From Endomicrobiellum devescovinae (GTDB taxonomy: Bacteria > Elusimicrobiota > Endomicrobiia > Endomicrobiales > Endomicrobiaceae): a stretch of DNA of 5,539 bases. The translations under genes were made by a program, and so were the position numbers. Every line of letters starts with the position of its first letter. Positions within the stretch are counted from its first letter, which is position 1. Shown here piece after piece: positions 1 through 5,539 of the stretch. Under the pieces are notes generated by a model that was given only the letters and a program-made list of their open reading frames with translations, was not told the DNA's origin and did not search any database. The DNA lies in assembly GCA_031255495.1 (NCBI GenBank), contig JAIRSK010000051.1, positions 1 through 5,539 of the forward strand, written 5' to 3'.

Positions 1-189
1 AGGACATTCCTCGTAGGGCATGAGCAGGAGTTTAGAGAAGCTCTCAATGGTTTAGATCCTACCCGTGATACTGCTGGAAGATTAGTTCAAAGAAGTAGAG
101 CATTCTTATCTCTTTTATATCCAGAAAATGTTAATTTTGAACAATTTGTCCCAAGACAAGATGCATTTTTTGGTCTTTTTGAGGCATAG
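1..189 (+). CDS. 3' end of an unrecognised protein (partial, 62 residues visible)
   Basis: Frame 1 is open from the window edge to a TAG at 187-189 and gives 62 residues beginning RTFLVGHEQEF and ending FFGLFEA. The start lies outside the window. The segment is mostly soluble-looking and rich in Arg, Phe and Glu, with no membrane span, no cysteine and no motif that I recognise. It is followed directly by a hairpin/T-run terminator, which supports it being a real gene end rather than a chance open frame. It converges on holB, so it belongs to a different transcription unit from the rest of the window. Its codons look slightly less A/T-biased than those of the neighbours, but the piece is too short to argue for transfer. 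No function can be given. Confidence 0.6.
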   Translation, partial: RTFLVGHEQEFREALNGLDPTRDTAGRLVQRSRAFLSLLYPENVNFEQFVPRQDAFFGLFEA

Positions 190-219
190 TCCTAAGAAAT
201 ACATGCCATTTAAACCACT

Positions 220-262
220 AATCCACGCCAAGTTCATTCCTTTTGAGCGTGGATTGTTTTTA
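220..262 (+). terminator. Rho-independent terminator of the left-edge gene
   Basis: A perfect 9-bp inverted repeat, AATCCACGC (220-228) and GCGTGGATT (247-255), encloses an 18-nt loop and is followed by GTTTTTA (256-262). The stem can be extended inward by CAA/TTG (229-231 with 243-245) past one bulged A. It lies 30 bp after the partial gene's stop, in the 169-bp gap between convergent genes. On the minus strand the hairpin is followed by AGTGGTTTAAA, without a proper T-run, so it would serve holB transcripts poorly. The rest of the gap (263-358) is AT-rich and shows no other convincing structure. Confidence 0.75.
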
Positions 263-358
263 GTTGTTACAGTAAAAACATTTTTATCTTCGTAATATAT
301 TTCATACTTCGTTTAAGAGCCTATTTCAATTTCAATGACACAGTATTACAGTTAATGT

Positions 359-1297
359 TTACAAATCCTGCAAATCAAAAAATAAGTTATCCAAGACTGT
401 TTGAGCATTTACATTTTTTAAAAGCAGTGCTCTTGAATTATTTAACATATCTAAAGCAGGAACGGTTTCTCTAGGATAAATTCTAAATTCTTTTTTTGCT
501 TCTGCCGTCATTGCGTCAACGCATTCTAAGGCTCCAGATTTTGCCGTACTTTTTGACAATTCAAGAATATCAGAAATATAAAGTTTTTGAGTTCTTAATT
601 TCCGCCACAAAGAGAGACTTTCAGCTTCTTTCTCATCTATTAATCTTTTTGCGGTTTCAAGAGAGCCTTCACTTAACTCAGCTATTTCTTTTGCTTTGTT
701 TGAATCTAGCGAACAATTTAACATAAGCCAAGTTGACACCATATCTGCACTTAGAGGTTGAAAAAACAAGGTCTGAGATCTGGAAATTATCGTCTTAGGT
801 ATTGTTTCTTTATGTTTTGCAAGCAAAATTATAATTGTATTTTCTGGAGGCTCTTCAAGAGTCTTCAATAAAGAATTGGCTGCAGCTGTATTCATTTTCT
901 CGGCAGGCTCTATTACAAAAATTTTCCACTTGCCTTCATGTATCTTTGTAGATACTTCCTTTTGCATGTAACGTATAGTTTCTATTTTGATTATTTTTTG
1001 TTTATCTAAATCGCCACCTTCAAGCTGAGCTTGCTTTACAAAATCTACAAAATGCACGTCTGGGTGTATATTTTTAGTTATCTTGTCACAAGAAGGGCAT
1101 ATCCCACAAGAGCCAGCTTCACCTTTGAGAAAATTACTTGTTGTACAGTTAAGAATTTTAGCTAATTCCGACGCCATCAAGCGCTTACCGACGCCATCTT
1201 GACCCATGAATATGTAAGCGTGGGCTATTTTCCCGCATTTTATTTGATTTGAAAGTACTTCTTTAACTTTTTGTTGCCCAAGTATATTTTCAAACAT
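359..1297 (-). CDS. holB: DNA polymerase III delta' subunit (clamp loader)
   Basis: This 312-residue protein is the delta' subunit of the clamp loader, which helps open and load the sliding clamp at the replication fork. It starts MFENILGQQ, the usual opening of DnaX/HolB AAA+ modules. A P-loop-like GQDGVGKR lies at 32-39, a zinc module with Cys51, Cys64, Cys67 and Cys70 follows, then LLKTLEEPP near 143-151 and an ISRSQTLFFQPL stretch that matches the sensor/SRC region. The P-loop has Arg where Thr or Ser should follow GK, the Walker B stretch (IFVIEPAEKMN) lacks the acidic DE pair, and SRC reads SRS. These changes fit delta', which usually does not hydrolyse ATP, and argue against DnaX, as does the short length. 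The ATG shares one base with the tmk stop (TAATG), and a GGAAG lies 10 nt upstream inside tmk, so translation is probably coupled. tmk-holB adjacency is common in bacteria. Confidence 0.93.
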   Translation of the reverse strand: MFENILGQQKVKEVLSNQIKCGKIAHAYIFMGQDGVGKRLMASELAKILNCTTSNFLKGEAGSCGICPSCDKITKNIHPDVHFVDFVKQAQLEGGDLDKQKIIKIETIRYMQKEVSTKIHEGKWKIFVIEPAEKMNTAAANSLLKTLEEPPENTIIILLAKHKETIPKTIISRSQTLFFQPLSADMVSTWLMLNCSLDSNKAKEIAELSEGSLETAKRLIDEKEAESLSLWRKLRTQKLYISDILELSKSTAKSGALECVDAMTAEAKKEFRIYPRETVPALDMLNNSRALLLKNVNAQTVLDNLFFDLQDL

Positions 1298-1938
1298 TAT
1301 AATACCGCTTCCAAATATTTTCTTATAAGCATGTGCGTTTTTAATGGCGTACTTTGAGTCTTTATAACCTTTATTCTTTTATGATGTTTTTTTGCCTGAC
1401 TTAAATATCCTTTTCTAACATTGTTATGGAATACAACAGATTCTCTTTCTATCCTGTCGCCATCTGCTCCGTAAGACTCTTTATCTAAAAATTTTGCCTT
1501 GTTTAAACCTTTCTTAGGCTCAATATCAAGGTATATAGTTAAATTTGGCAATATGCCAAAGGTCGCCTCTTTATTAAGCTGATTTATGAGTTTTATATCT
1601 AGCTTTCTACCATATCCCTGATAAGCTACCGTAGCGTCAGTAAATCTGTCGCATATGACGACTTTTCCTGCTTTTAATGCAGGAATAACAAATTCGTCCA
1701 TATGCTGCGCCCTTGCCGCCTCATATAAAAATAGCTCGCTTAGAGGAACAGGTCGTGAATCTGGACTCAACAAAATCTTGCGTATAGATTCGGCAAAAAG
1801 AGTTCCGCCCGGTTCCCGAGTGAGCAAAACTTTACGTCCAAGTTTCTCTAAATACTCTTTTAACAAACGCGACTGAGTAGTTTTGCCAGAACCTTCGCCG
1901 CCTTCAATAGTTATAAAAATACCTTTATTCTTTTTCAT
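1297..1938 (-). CDS. tmk: Thymidylate kinase
   Basis: This protein phosphorylates dTMP to dTDP with ATP, the step feeding dTTP synthesis in the cytoplasm. Its 213 residues are the normal length for the family. The P-loop EGGEGSGKTTQ is at 12-22, the substrate-binding TREPGGT at 40-46, the DR(Y/F) motif as DRF at 97-99 followed by TDATVAYQGYGR, and the LID-side DRIERE at 161-166. All expected motifs are intact. The ATG at 1938 places the P-loop at the standard distance from the N terminus. Its only Shine-Dalgarno-like element is a GGGA at 1945-1942, just 3 nt from the ATG. The start lies inside the last 14 nt of the frameshifted VOC gene upstream, and the stop overlaps holB by one base, so the three form one leftward operon. 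The tail (about 190-213) is basic and unremarkable. Confidence 0.96.
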   Translation of the reverse strand: MKKNKGIFITIEGGEGSGKTTQSRLLKEYLEKLGRKVLLTREPGGTLFAESIRKILLSPDSRPVPLSELFLYEAARAQHMDEFVIPALKAGKVVICDRFTDATVAYQGYGRKLDIKLINQLNKEATFGILPNLTIYLDIEPKKGLNKAKFLDKESYGADGDRIERESVVFHNNVRKGYLSQAKKHHKRIKVIKTQSTPLKTHMLIRKYLEAVL

Positions 1939-2337
1939 TTTTCCCGTATAAAACGCCGTTATTTAAAGTTCTTTCGTCATTCCAAATTTCTTCTTCAGAC
2001 AAAGTTGTTTCTATTATTTCTATAGGCATATCGTTTACAATTATCATCGCGCACTTGTATCCTTTAAAAGGTTCGTAAAGCGGCATTACTATTTCATGCC
2101 CTTTAATAATTTCTTCTATATTATTGTCCGTTTTAATGCGACATGAACTTTACTTCTTATCTTTTCGTCAAGGCTGGATCCTTCGTCAAAAGTATGGTAC
2201 TGTATATGAAGACCCAAATTATTAATACCCTCTTGCGTGTACATTTTATAGAGCGGTGAATACTTAGCATTTTTGCCTATTTTTGATTTTTCAATAGGAA
2301 TGCCTATATGATGGAACAACAGTCTTTTTAAATCCAT
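1925..2337 (-). pseudogene. VOC/glyoxalase-fold protein, split by a 1-nt frameshift
   Basis: The first reading frame starts at ATG 2337 after a GAGGG and gives FHHIGIPIEKS near the N terminus. It reaches VHVALK (64-69) and then runs into a TAG at 2118-2116. Moving to the -1 frame at the AAAA run (2134-2131) restores a family-like protein: TDNNIEEIIKG, then LYEPFKGYK, then MPIEIIETTLSEEEIW, ending at a TAA at 1927-1925. The joined product is 137 residues, the usual size of a single vicinal-oxygen-chelate protein. It carries His9 or His10, His65 and Glu107 (in PIEIIE) at the places where methylmalonyl-CoA epimerase and glyoxalase relatives bind metal. The simplest explanation is loss of one A from a run of five. 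The lack of other lesions suggests a recent break or a sequencing error; -1 slippage of tRNA-Lys from AAA to AAA is possible but not supported by a strong slippery site. Substrate unknown. Confidence 0.85.
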
Positions 2338-2361
2338 AAACCCTCAAAATTTGGTTTTGGA

Positions 2362-2370
2362 ATTATATCA
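2362..2370 (-). promoter_or_regulatory. Extended -10 promoter for the VOC-tmk-holB operon
   Basis: On the minus strand 2370-2362 reads TGATATAAT, a perfect -10 hexamer with the TG of an extended -10. The predicted transcript start is near 2355, leaving about an 18-nt leader before the ATG at 2337. No good -35 lies at 16-18 bp; TTGACT at 2401-2396 is too far (28 bp). This is the only promoter-like site seen upstream of tmk and holB in the window. Confidence 0.55.
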
Positions 2371-2387
2371 TTTTAAAGTAAAAATAG

Positions 2388-2393
2388 TATAAT
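2388..2393 (+). promoter_or_regulatory. -10 box of the rightward metallopeptidase operon
   Basis: A perfect TATAAT lies 28 bp before the ATG at 2422, giving a short leader of about 20 nt. The region at the -35 distance (about 2364-2371) is AT-rich without TTGACA. That stretch overlaps the opposing extended -10, so the two divergent promoters share DNA and may compete for polymerase. Confidence 0.5.
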
Positions 2394-2410
2394 TAAGTCA
2401 ACTTTTTTCT

Positions 2411-2414
2411 GGAG
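2411..2414 (+). promoter_or_regulatory. Ribosome binding site of the M48 peptidase gene
   Basis: GGAG, within GGAGAAAG, ends 7 nt before the ATG at 2422. This is a strong, well-spaced Shine-Dalgarno site and it fixes this start. Confidence 0.8.
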
Positions 2415-2421
2415 AAAGCTA

Positions 2422-3663
2422 ATGAACCATTTTACTTGTTTGGTGTTGTCTTTTGTAGTTGCCGTATATATTATTGAGACTATTTCAGACTTACTAAATC
2501 TAAAAAATATTTCAAATACTATTCCACAGGAATTTGAAAATTTTTTTGATAAGGAAAAATATGCCAGAGCTCAAAGTTACCTTAAAGACAATACAAAATT
2601 TGCCATTTTTTCTTCTACATTCTCTCTGATTTTACAGATTACTTTTATACTTGCAGGCGGATTTAGCTATGTAAATTCTTTGGCTTCTTCTTTTAGTGCT
2701 GGAACAGTTTTGACAGGATTGATATTTGCGGACATTTTATATTTGATTTATGAAATTGTAGATTTGCCATTTTCTGCTTATTCAACGTTTGTAATAGAGG
2801 AAAAGTTTGGCTTTAACAAAATGAACGGAAAAATCTTTATAACAGACTTTATAAAATCTTTCATTATAAAAGGAATAATATACGGCGTAATGTTTTCTGT
2901 AGTAGCATGGCTATTTTCAAGCATTGAGCATTATGCGTGGTTGTACGCTTTTGCTGCAATAACAGCTTTTGAGCTTTTTGTAACTTTTATATATCCAATA
3001 GTCATAATGCCTTTGTTTAATAAATATACACCATTAGAAGACGGCGAACTTAAAAAGTCTGTTGAAGAATACGCTAAAAAAGAAAACTTTAAAATGAAGG
3101 GCTTGTTTAAAATGGACAATTCTAAACGTTCCACTAAGTCAAATGCTTTTTTTACAGGTTTTGGCAAGTCAAGAAGAATAGTTTTGTTTGATACGCTTAT
3201 ACAAAAACACACAGTGGAAGAATTGACAAGCGTTTTGGCTCATGAAATGGGTCATTTTAAACTTGGACATATAGTAAAGCAGATGATTTTTTCTTTTGTT
3301 TCCATGGCAATTATGCTGTTTATACTTTCTATTTTTATAAAAAAACCTTGGCTCTACAAAGCTTTCCTTATGGACACACAGCCAATATATGCAGGCGTGA
3401 TATTTTTTGCTTTCTTATATACGCCTATGTCATTTGTGTTGTCAACTATATCAAGCTGTTTATCAAGGAAATACGAGTACGAAGCCGACAGTTACGCTGT
3501 GACAACTTACAAACACCCTCAAGATATGATAAACGCTTTAAAGAAACTTTCGGTGGACAATCTTTCTAATCTTGCTCCTCATAAATTGAAAGTATTTTTA
3601 GAATACTCGCACCCTCCTGTTCTTGATAGAATAAATGCGATAAAAAACATCTCGGAGAAATAA
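2422..3663 (+). CDS. M48 (Ste24/CAAX prenyl protease 1-like) membrane metallopeptidase
   Basis: This 413-residue zinc endopeptidase is built like eukaryotic Ste24: an N-terminal M48_N region and a C-terminal M48 catalytic domain. The zinc motif HEMGH is at 274-278 and the third ligand is probably Glu352 in YEYEADSYA, with Asp356. NAFFTGFGKSRRIVLFDTL (241-259) is a Ste24 signature, and SHPPVLDRI (396-404) is the conserved C-terminal motif. About seven hydrophobic segments can be seen (near 4-22, 62-84, 95-113, 147-167, 171-195, 286-307 and 322-343), which matches the Ste24 helix barrel in the cytoplasmic membrane. All catalytic residues are present. In bacteria, which lack protein prenylation, such enzymes are thought to act in membrane protein quality control, but the substrate here is unknown. 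It is the first gene of the rightward operon, and its TAA abuts the next ATG. Confidence 0.92.
   Translation: MNHFTCLVLSFVVAVYIIETISDLLNLKNISNTIPQEFENFFDKEKYARAQSYLKDNTKFAIFSSTFSLILQITFILAGGFSYVNSLASSFSAGTVLTGLIFADILYLIYEIVDLPFSAYSTFVIEEKFGFNKMNGKIFITDFIKSFIIKGIIYGVMFSVVAWLFSSIEHYAWLYAFAAITAFELFVTFIYPIVIMPLFNKYTPLEDGELKKSVEEYAKKENFKMKGLFKMDNSKRSTKSNAFFTGFGKSRRIVLFDTLIQKHTVEELTSVLAHEMGHFKLGHIVKQMIFSFVSMAIMLFILSIFIKKPWLYKAFLMDTQPIYAGVIFFAFLYTPMSFVLSTISSCLSRKYEYEADSYAVTTYKHPQDMINALKKLSVDNLSNLAPHKLKVFLEYSHPPVLDRINAIKNISEK
3654..3657 (+). promoter_or_regulatory. Ribosome binding site of the M42 aminopeptidase gene
   Basis: GGAG lies inside the last codons of the M48 gene (in CTCGGAGAAATAAATG), 6 nt before the ATG at 3664. 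The start codon follows the preceding stop with no gap, which points to coupled translation. Confidence 0.75.
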
Positions 3664-4713
3664 ATGGAAAAACTTCTAAAAGATTTGCTAATGTCTGACG
3701 GAATCTCAGGCTATGAAGAAAATGCTGCTAAAATAATGACCAACGCTCTATCAAAAATGTGCAGCTCCGTTGAAACGGACAATTTTGGAAACGTTATAGG
3801 GAAATTAGGAAAAGGCAAGAAGAAAATACAGATAGCCGCACACATGGACGAAATCGGCATGGTTGTAAAACATGTAAATGAAAAAGGATATATATATTTT
3901 ATCAAAGTAGGGGGAATAAACGATTCCATTCTACCTGGCAAGCTTGTAGAAGTTATAAATAAAAAAGGCGAGCATGTAAAAGGCGTAATAGGTACAAAGC
4001 CTCCACATTTAATGACGCCTGAAGAAGCAAAAGTCCCCATTAAACACAAAGATATGTTTATAGATATTGGACTTTCTTCAAGAGAAGAAGTATTAAAAGT
4101 TTTGGATATTGGCGACCAAATAATATTTGAGCCTAACGCTGGAGTTTTGCATGGAAATTTTTTTTACGGTAAAGCCGCAGACAACAGAATAAGTTGCTAC
4201 GCTATGGTTAAGGTTATGGAGGCTCTTTCCAAAATAAAAGATTTAGATGCAGAAATTTACGCCTGCGCTACAGCTCAAGAAGAGGTAGGTCTTAAAGGCG
4301 GAAAAACTTCTTCATTTAAAGTAAATCCTGATTTTGCTCTTATAATAGACACTACAATAGCTGGCGACATGCCCGGAATAGAAGAAAAAGTTTCAGCATT
4401 AAAACTTGGCAAAGGCGTTGCTATAACAATGATGGAAGCTTCTGGAAGAGGAACAATAGTTCCTCATAAAGTGCGTAAAATTATGTTGGAAGCTGCACTA
4501 AAAAATAATATTGCCCATCAAATAGACATTATTGACGGCGGAATGACAGACGGAGCAGCAATTTACACAAACAGAGAAGGAATTCTTACAGGGATATTGA
4601 GTATTCCAACAAGATATATTCACGCTCCTTCGTCTGTATTCAATATAAAAGATATAGAATCTGCTGTTGAATTGGCAGTTGCAACAATACGAAAAGCGGC
4701 TAAAGAACTTTGA
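3664..4713 (+). CDS. M42 family aminopeptidase (TET/endoglucanase M-like)
   Basis: This 349-residue cytoplasmic dinuclear metalloenzyme belongs to the M42 family, whose members form dodecameric tetrahedral (TET) particles that trim N-terminal residues from peptides. Visible metal and catalytic residues are His60 and Asp62 (AAHMDEIGM), bridging Asp173 (KAADNRIS), catalytic Glu206 with Glu207 (ATAQEEVGL), Asp229 (IDTTIAGDMPG) and His320 (YIHAPSSV). The set is complete and the length is normal. The insert between about 85 and 160, carrying GTKPPHLMTPEE, is the family's PDZ-like dimerisation/assembly domain. The residue preference of the S1 pocket cannot be read from sequence; old names such as FrvX or cellulase M apply to the same family. 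It sits between the M48 peptidase (0 nt gap) and the MBL gene (4 nt overlap), so the three are very likely one operon. Confidence 0.94.
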   Translation: MEKLLKDLLMSDGISGYEENAAKIMTNALSKMCSSVETDNFGNVIGKLGKGKKKIQIAAHMDEIGMVVKHVNEKGYIYFIKVGGINDSILPGKLVEVINKKGEHVKGVIGTKPPHLMTPEEAKVPIKHKDMFIDIGLSSREEVLKVLDIGDQIIFEPNAGVLHGNFFYGKAADNRISCYAMVKVMEALSKIKDLDAEIYACATAQEEVGLKGGKTSSFKVNPDFALIIDTTIAGDMPGIEEKVSALKLGKGVAITMMEASGRGTIVPHKVRKIMLEAALKNNIAHQIDIIDGGMTDGAAIYTNREGILTGILSIPTRYIHAPSSVFNIKDIESAVELAVATIRKAAKEL

Positions 4714-5534
4714 GCTTAAACTTCTGCATTCTTTCAAGCGGGTCAAGTGGGAATTGTTCTGTTATTTGGACTGACAAAACCGCTATTTTGGTTGATCTAG
4801 GCTGCAGCTCTAAATATCTTACTGAAAATCTTGATATTTTAGGAATATCTCCGCAAAAATTGGAAGCGGTTATGATAACGCATGCCCACATGGATCACAT
4901 AAGCGCATCTGGATTTAATTTTATTGCAAAAAACAACATACCTATATGTACGCATGAAAATGTATTGAAAGACATATCTAAAAAGTACGGCGACAAAATT
5001 GAAAAATGTACCAGCATGATGTTTTCAAAAAATCTTGAATTTAAAGATTTGGCAATTGAATCTTTTGATGTCCATCACAAAGATAGAAATATTTCAAAAA
5101 CGCTCGGATTTGCTTTTTTCCATTCTTTAAACAAAAGGCAATACAAAATAGGATATGTAACTGACACTGGAAAAATTTGCGATGAGATTATAGCTAATCT
5201 TATCAATAGTAATATTTTGGTTATTGAATCAAACTATAACCTTACAATGCTAGAGTCTAGTTTCAGACCTCATAATAATAAGACGTGGATTTTAAGCGAC
5301 AACGGACATTTATCAAACGAAGACGCTGCGATGGCAGTTTGCAAAATAAAAGAAATGTCAAAAAAAGAAGACAGTTTAAAATATGTTTTCCTAGCTCATA
5401 TAAGCCGCCACCATAACACCCTAGAGCTTGCCTTAAAAACCGCTGGAGAAATATTCTCTCAAAACAATATAAACGATATAAAACTTTTTGCAGCTAAAAG
5501 AAAACAAAAATCTCCAACAATAAGAATTAAATAA
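4710..5534 (+). CDS. YycJ/WalJ-like metallo-beta-lactamase-fold hydrolase
   Basis: This 274-residue MBL-fold protein opens with NFCILSSGSSGNCSV, close to the GSGSSGN start of the YycJ/WalJ family, some of which are reported to be double-stranded DNA exonucleases; its activity here is inferred only from the family. The metal motif THAHMDH (57-63) supplies His58, His60, Asp62 and His63. Further family motifs are VHHKDRNISKTLGF (121-134), YVTDTG (149-154, Asp152), ESNYN (173-177), GHLSNEDAA (199-207) and LAHISRHHN (228-236). The start is TTG at 4710, overlapping the M42 TGA as TTGA. It puts the family's N-terminal strand intact, whereas the next in-frame ATG would begin at residue 55 and remove it. 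Only a weak AAAGAA precedes it, so translation probably relies on coupling. The TAA is five bases from the window edge; whether the operon continues is unknown. Confidence 0.9.
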   Translation: MSLNFCILSSGSSGNCSVIWTDKTAILVDLGCSSKYLTENLDILGISPQKLEAVMITHAHMDHISASGFNFIAKNNIPICTHENVLKDISKKYGDKIEKCTSMMFSKNLEFKDLAIESFDVHHKDRNISKTLGFAFFHSLNKRQYKIGYVTDTGKICDEIIANLINSNILVIESNYNLTMLESSFRPHNNKTWILSDNGHLSNEDAAMAVCKIKEMSKKEDSLKYVFLAHISRHHNTLELALKTAGEIFSQNNINDIKLFAAKRKQKSPTIRIK

Positions 5535-5539
5535 ACGGT

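Noticed and set aside
272..288. AT-only palindrome TAAAAA-CA-TTTTTA as a terminator for holB
   Set aside because: The loop is too small and the stem has no G/C pairs, so it would not form a stable terminator hairpin.
267..352. Direct repeat TTACAGT (267-273 and 346-352) in the convergent gap
   Set aside because: A seven-base match in AT-rich DNA is expected by chance, and there is no sign of an attachment site or mobile element.
496..726. Plus-strand open frame of 76 codons inside holB
   Set aside because: It is antisense to a well-supported gene, has a low-complexity Leu/Phe-rich product and no ribosome site, so it is a shadow.
1655..1876. Plus-strand open frame of 73 codons inside tmk
   Set aside because: It lies opposite the conserved P-loop and TREPGG coding region, and the product resembles nothing known.
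2386..2401. TTGACT with TATACT on the minus strand as a classical promoter
   Set aside because: The spacer is only 4 bp, far short of the 16-18 bp needed.
2931..3212. Minus-strand open frame of 93 codons inside the M48 gene
   Set aside because: It is antisense to conserved Ste24 motifs and has no promoter or ribosome site.
3711..4049. Minus-strand open frame of 112 codons inside the M42 gene
   Set aside because: It is the longest shadow in the window, but it is opposite the HMDE metal-site region of a clear gene and its Phe/Pro/Ser/Ile-rich product looks like antisense translation.
4498..4891. Two overlapping minus-strand open frames across the M42/MBL junction
   Set aside because: Both are antisense to conserved coding sequence and carry no family signature.

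Overview
The window is a compact, AT-rich bacterial segment with short intergenic gaps, overlapping genes, and mostly A/T-ending codons. The mix of genes (a Ste24-type CAAX protease, an M42 aminopeptidase, a YycJ-like metallo-beta-lactamase-fold protein, tmk-holB) together with a freshly broken gene fits a reduced-genome, possibly host-associated bacterium. An Endomicrobium-like member of Elusimicrobiota is a plausible guess, but it is an impression from composition and gene style and is not proven by any marker here.

Layout: (1) Positions 1-189 hold the 3' end of an unrecognised plus-strand gene, followed by a hairpin plus T-run that looks like its terminator (about 220-262). (2) A leftward unit runs from about 2367 down to 359. 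It has an extended -10 promoter, a frameshifted VOC/glyoxalase-fold gene (2337-1925), tmk (1938-1297) and holB (1297-359). The last three are packed by overlaps of 14 nt and 1 nt. (3) A rightward unit starts from a perfect TATAAT at 2388-2393. It holds a seven-helix M48 CAAX-protease-like membrane peptidase (2422-3663), an M42 aminopeptidase (3664-4713), and a YycJ-like MBL-fold hydrolase (4710-5534) that begins at a TTG overlapping the previous stop codon.

The leftward unit supplies dTDP synthesis and the replicative clamp loader, so both intact members serve DNA replication. The rightward unit joins two metallopeptidases and a putative nucleic-acid-type metallohydrolase. A shared promoter and tight spacing imply co-expression, but a common pathway is not evident. 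The two units are divergent from an 84-bp promoter region.

The most notable observation is the VOC gene. A single missing A in a run of A's splits an otherwise complete 137-residue protein with all three expected metal ligands. It looks like either a recent pseudogene, a sequencing error, or (less likely) a -1 frameshift site. I see no mobile element, CRISPR array, tRNA or rRNA, and no evidence for a new multi-gene system.
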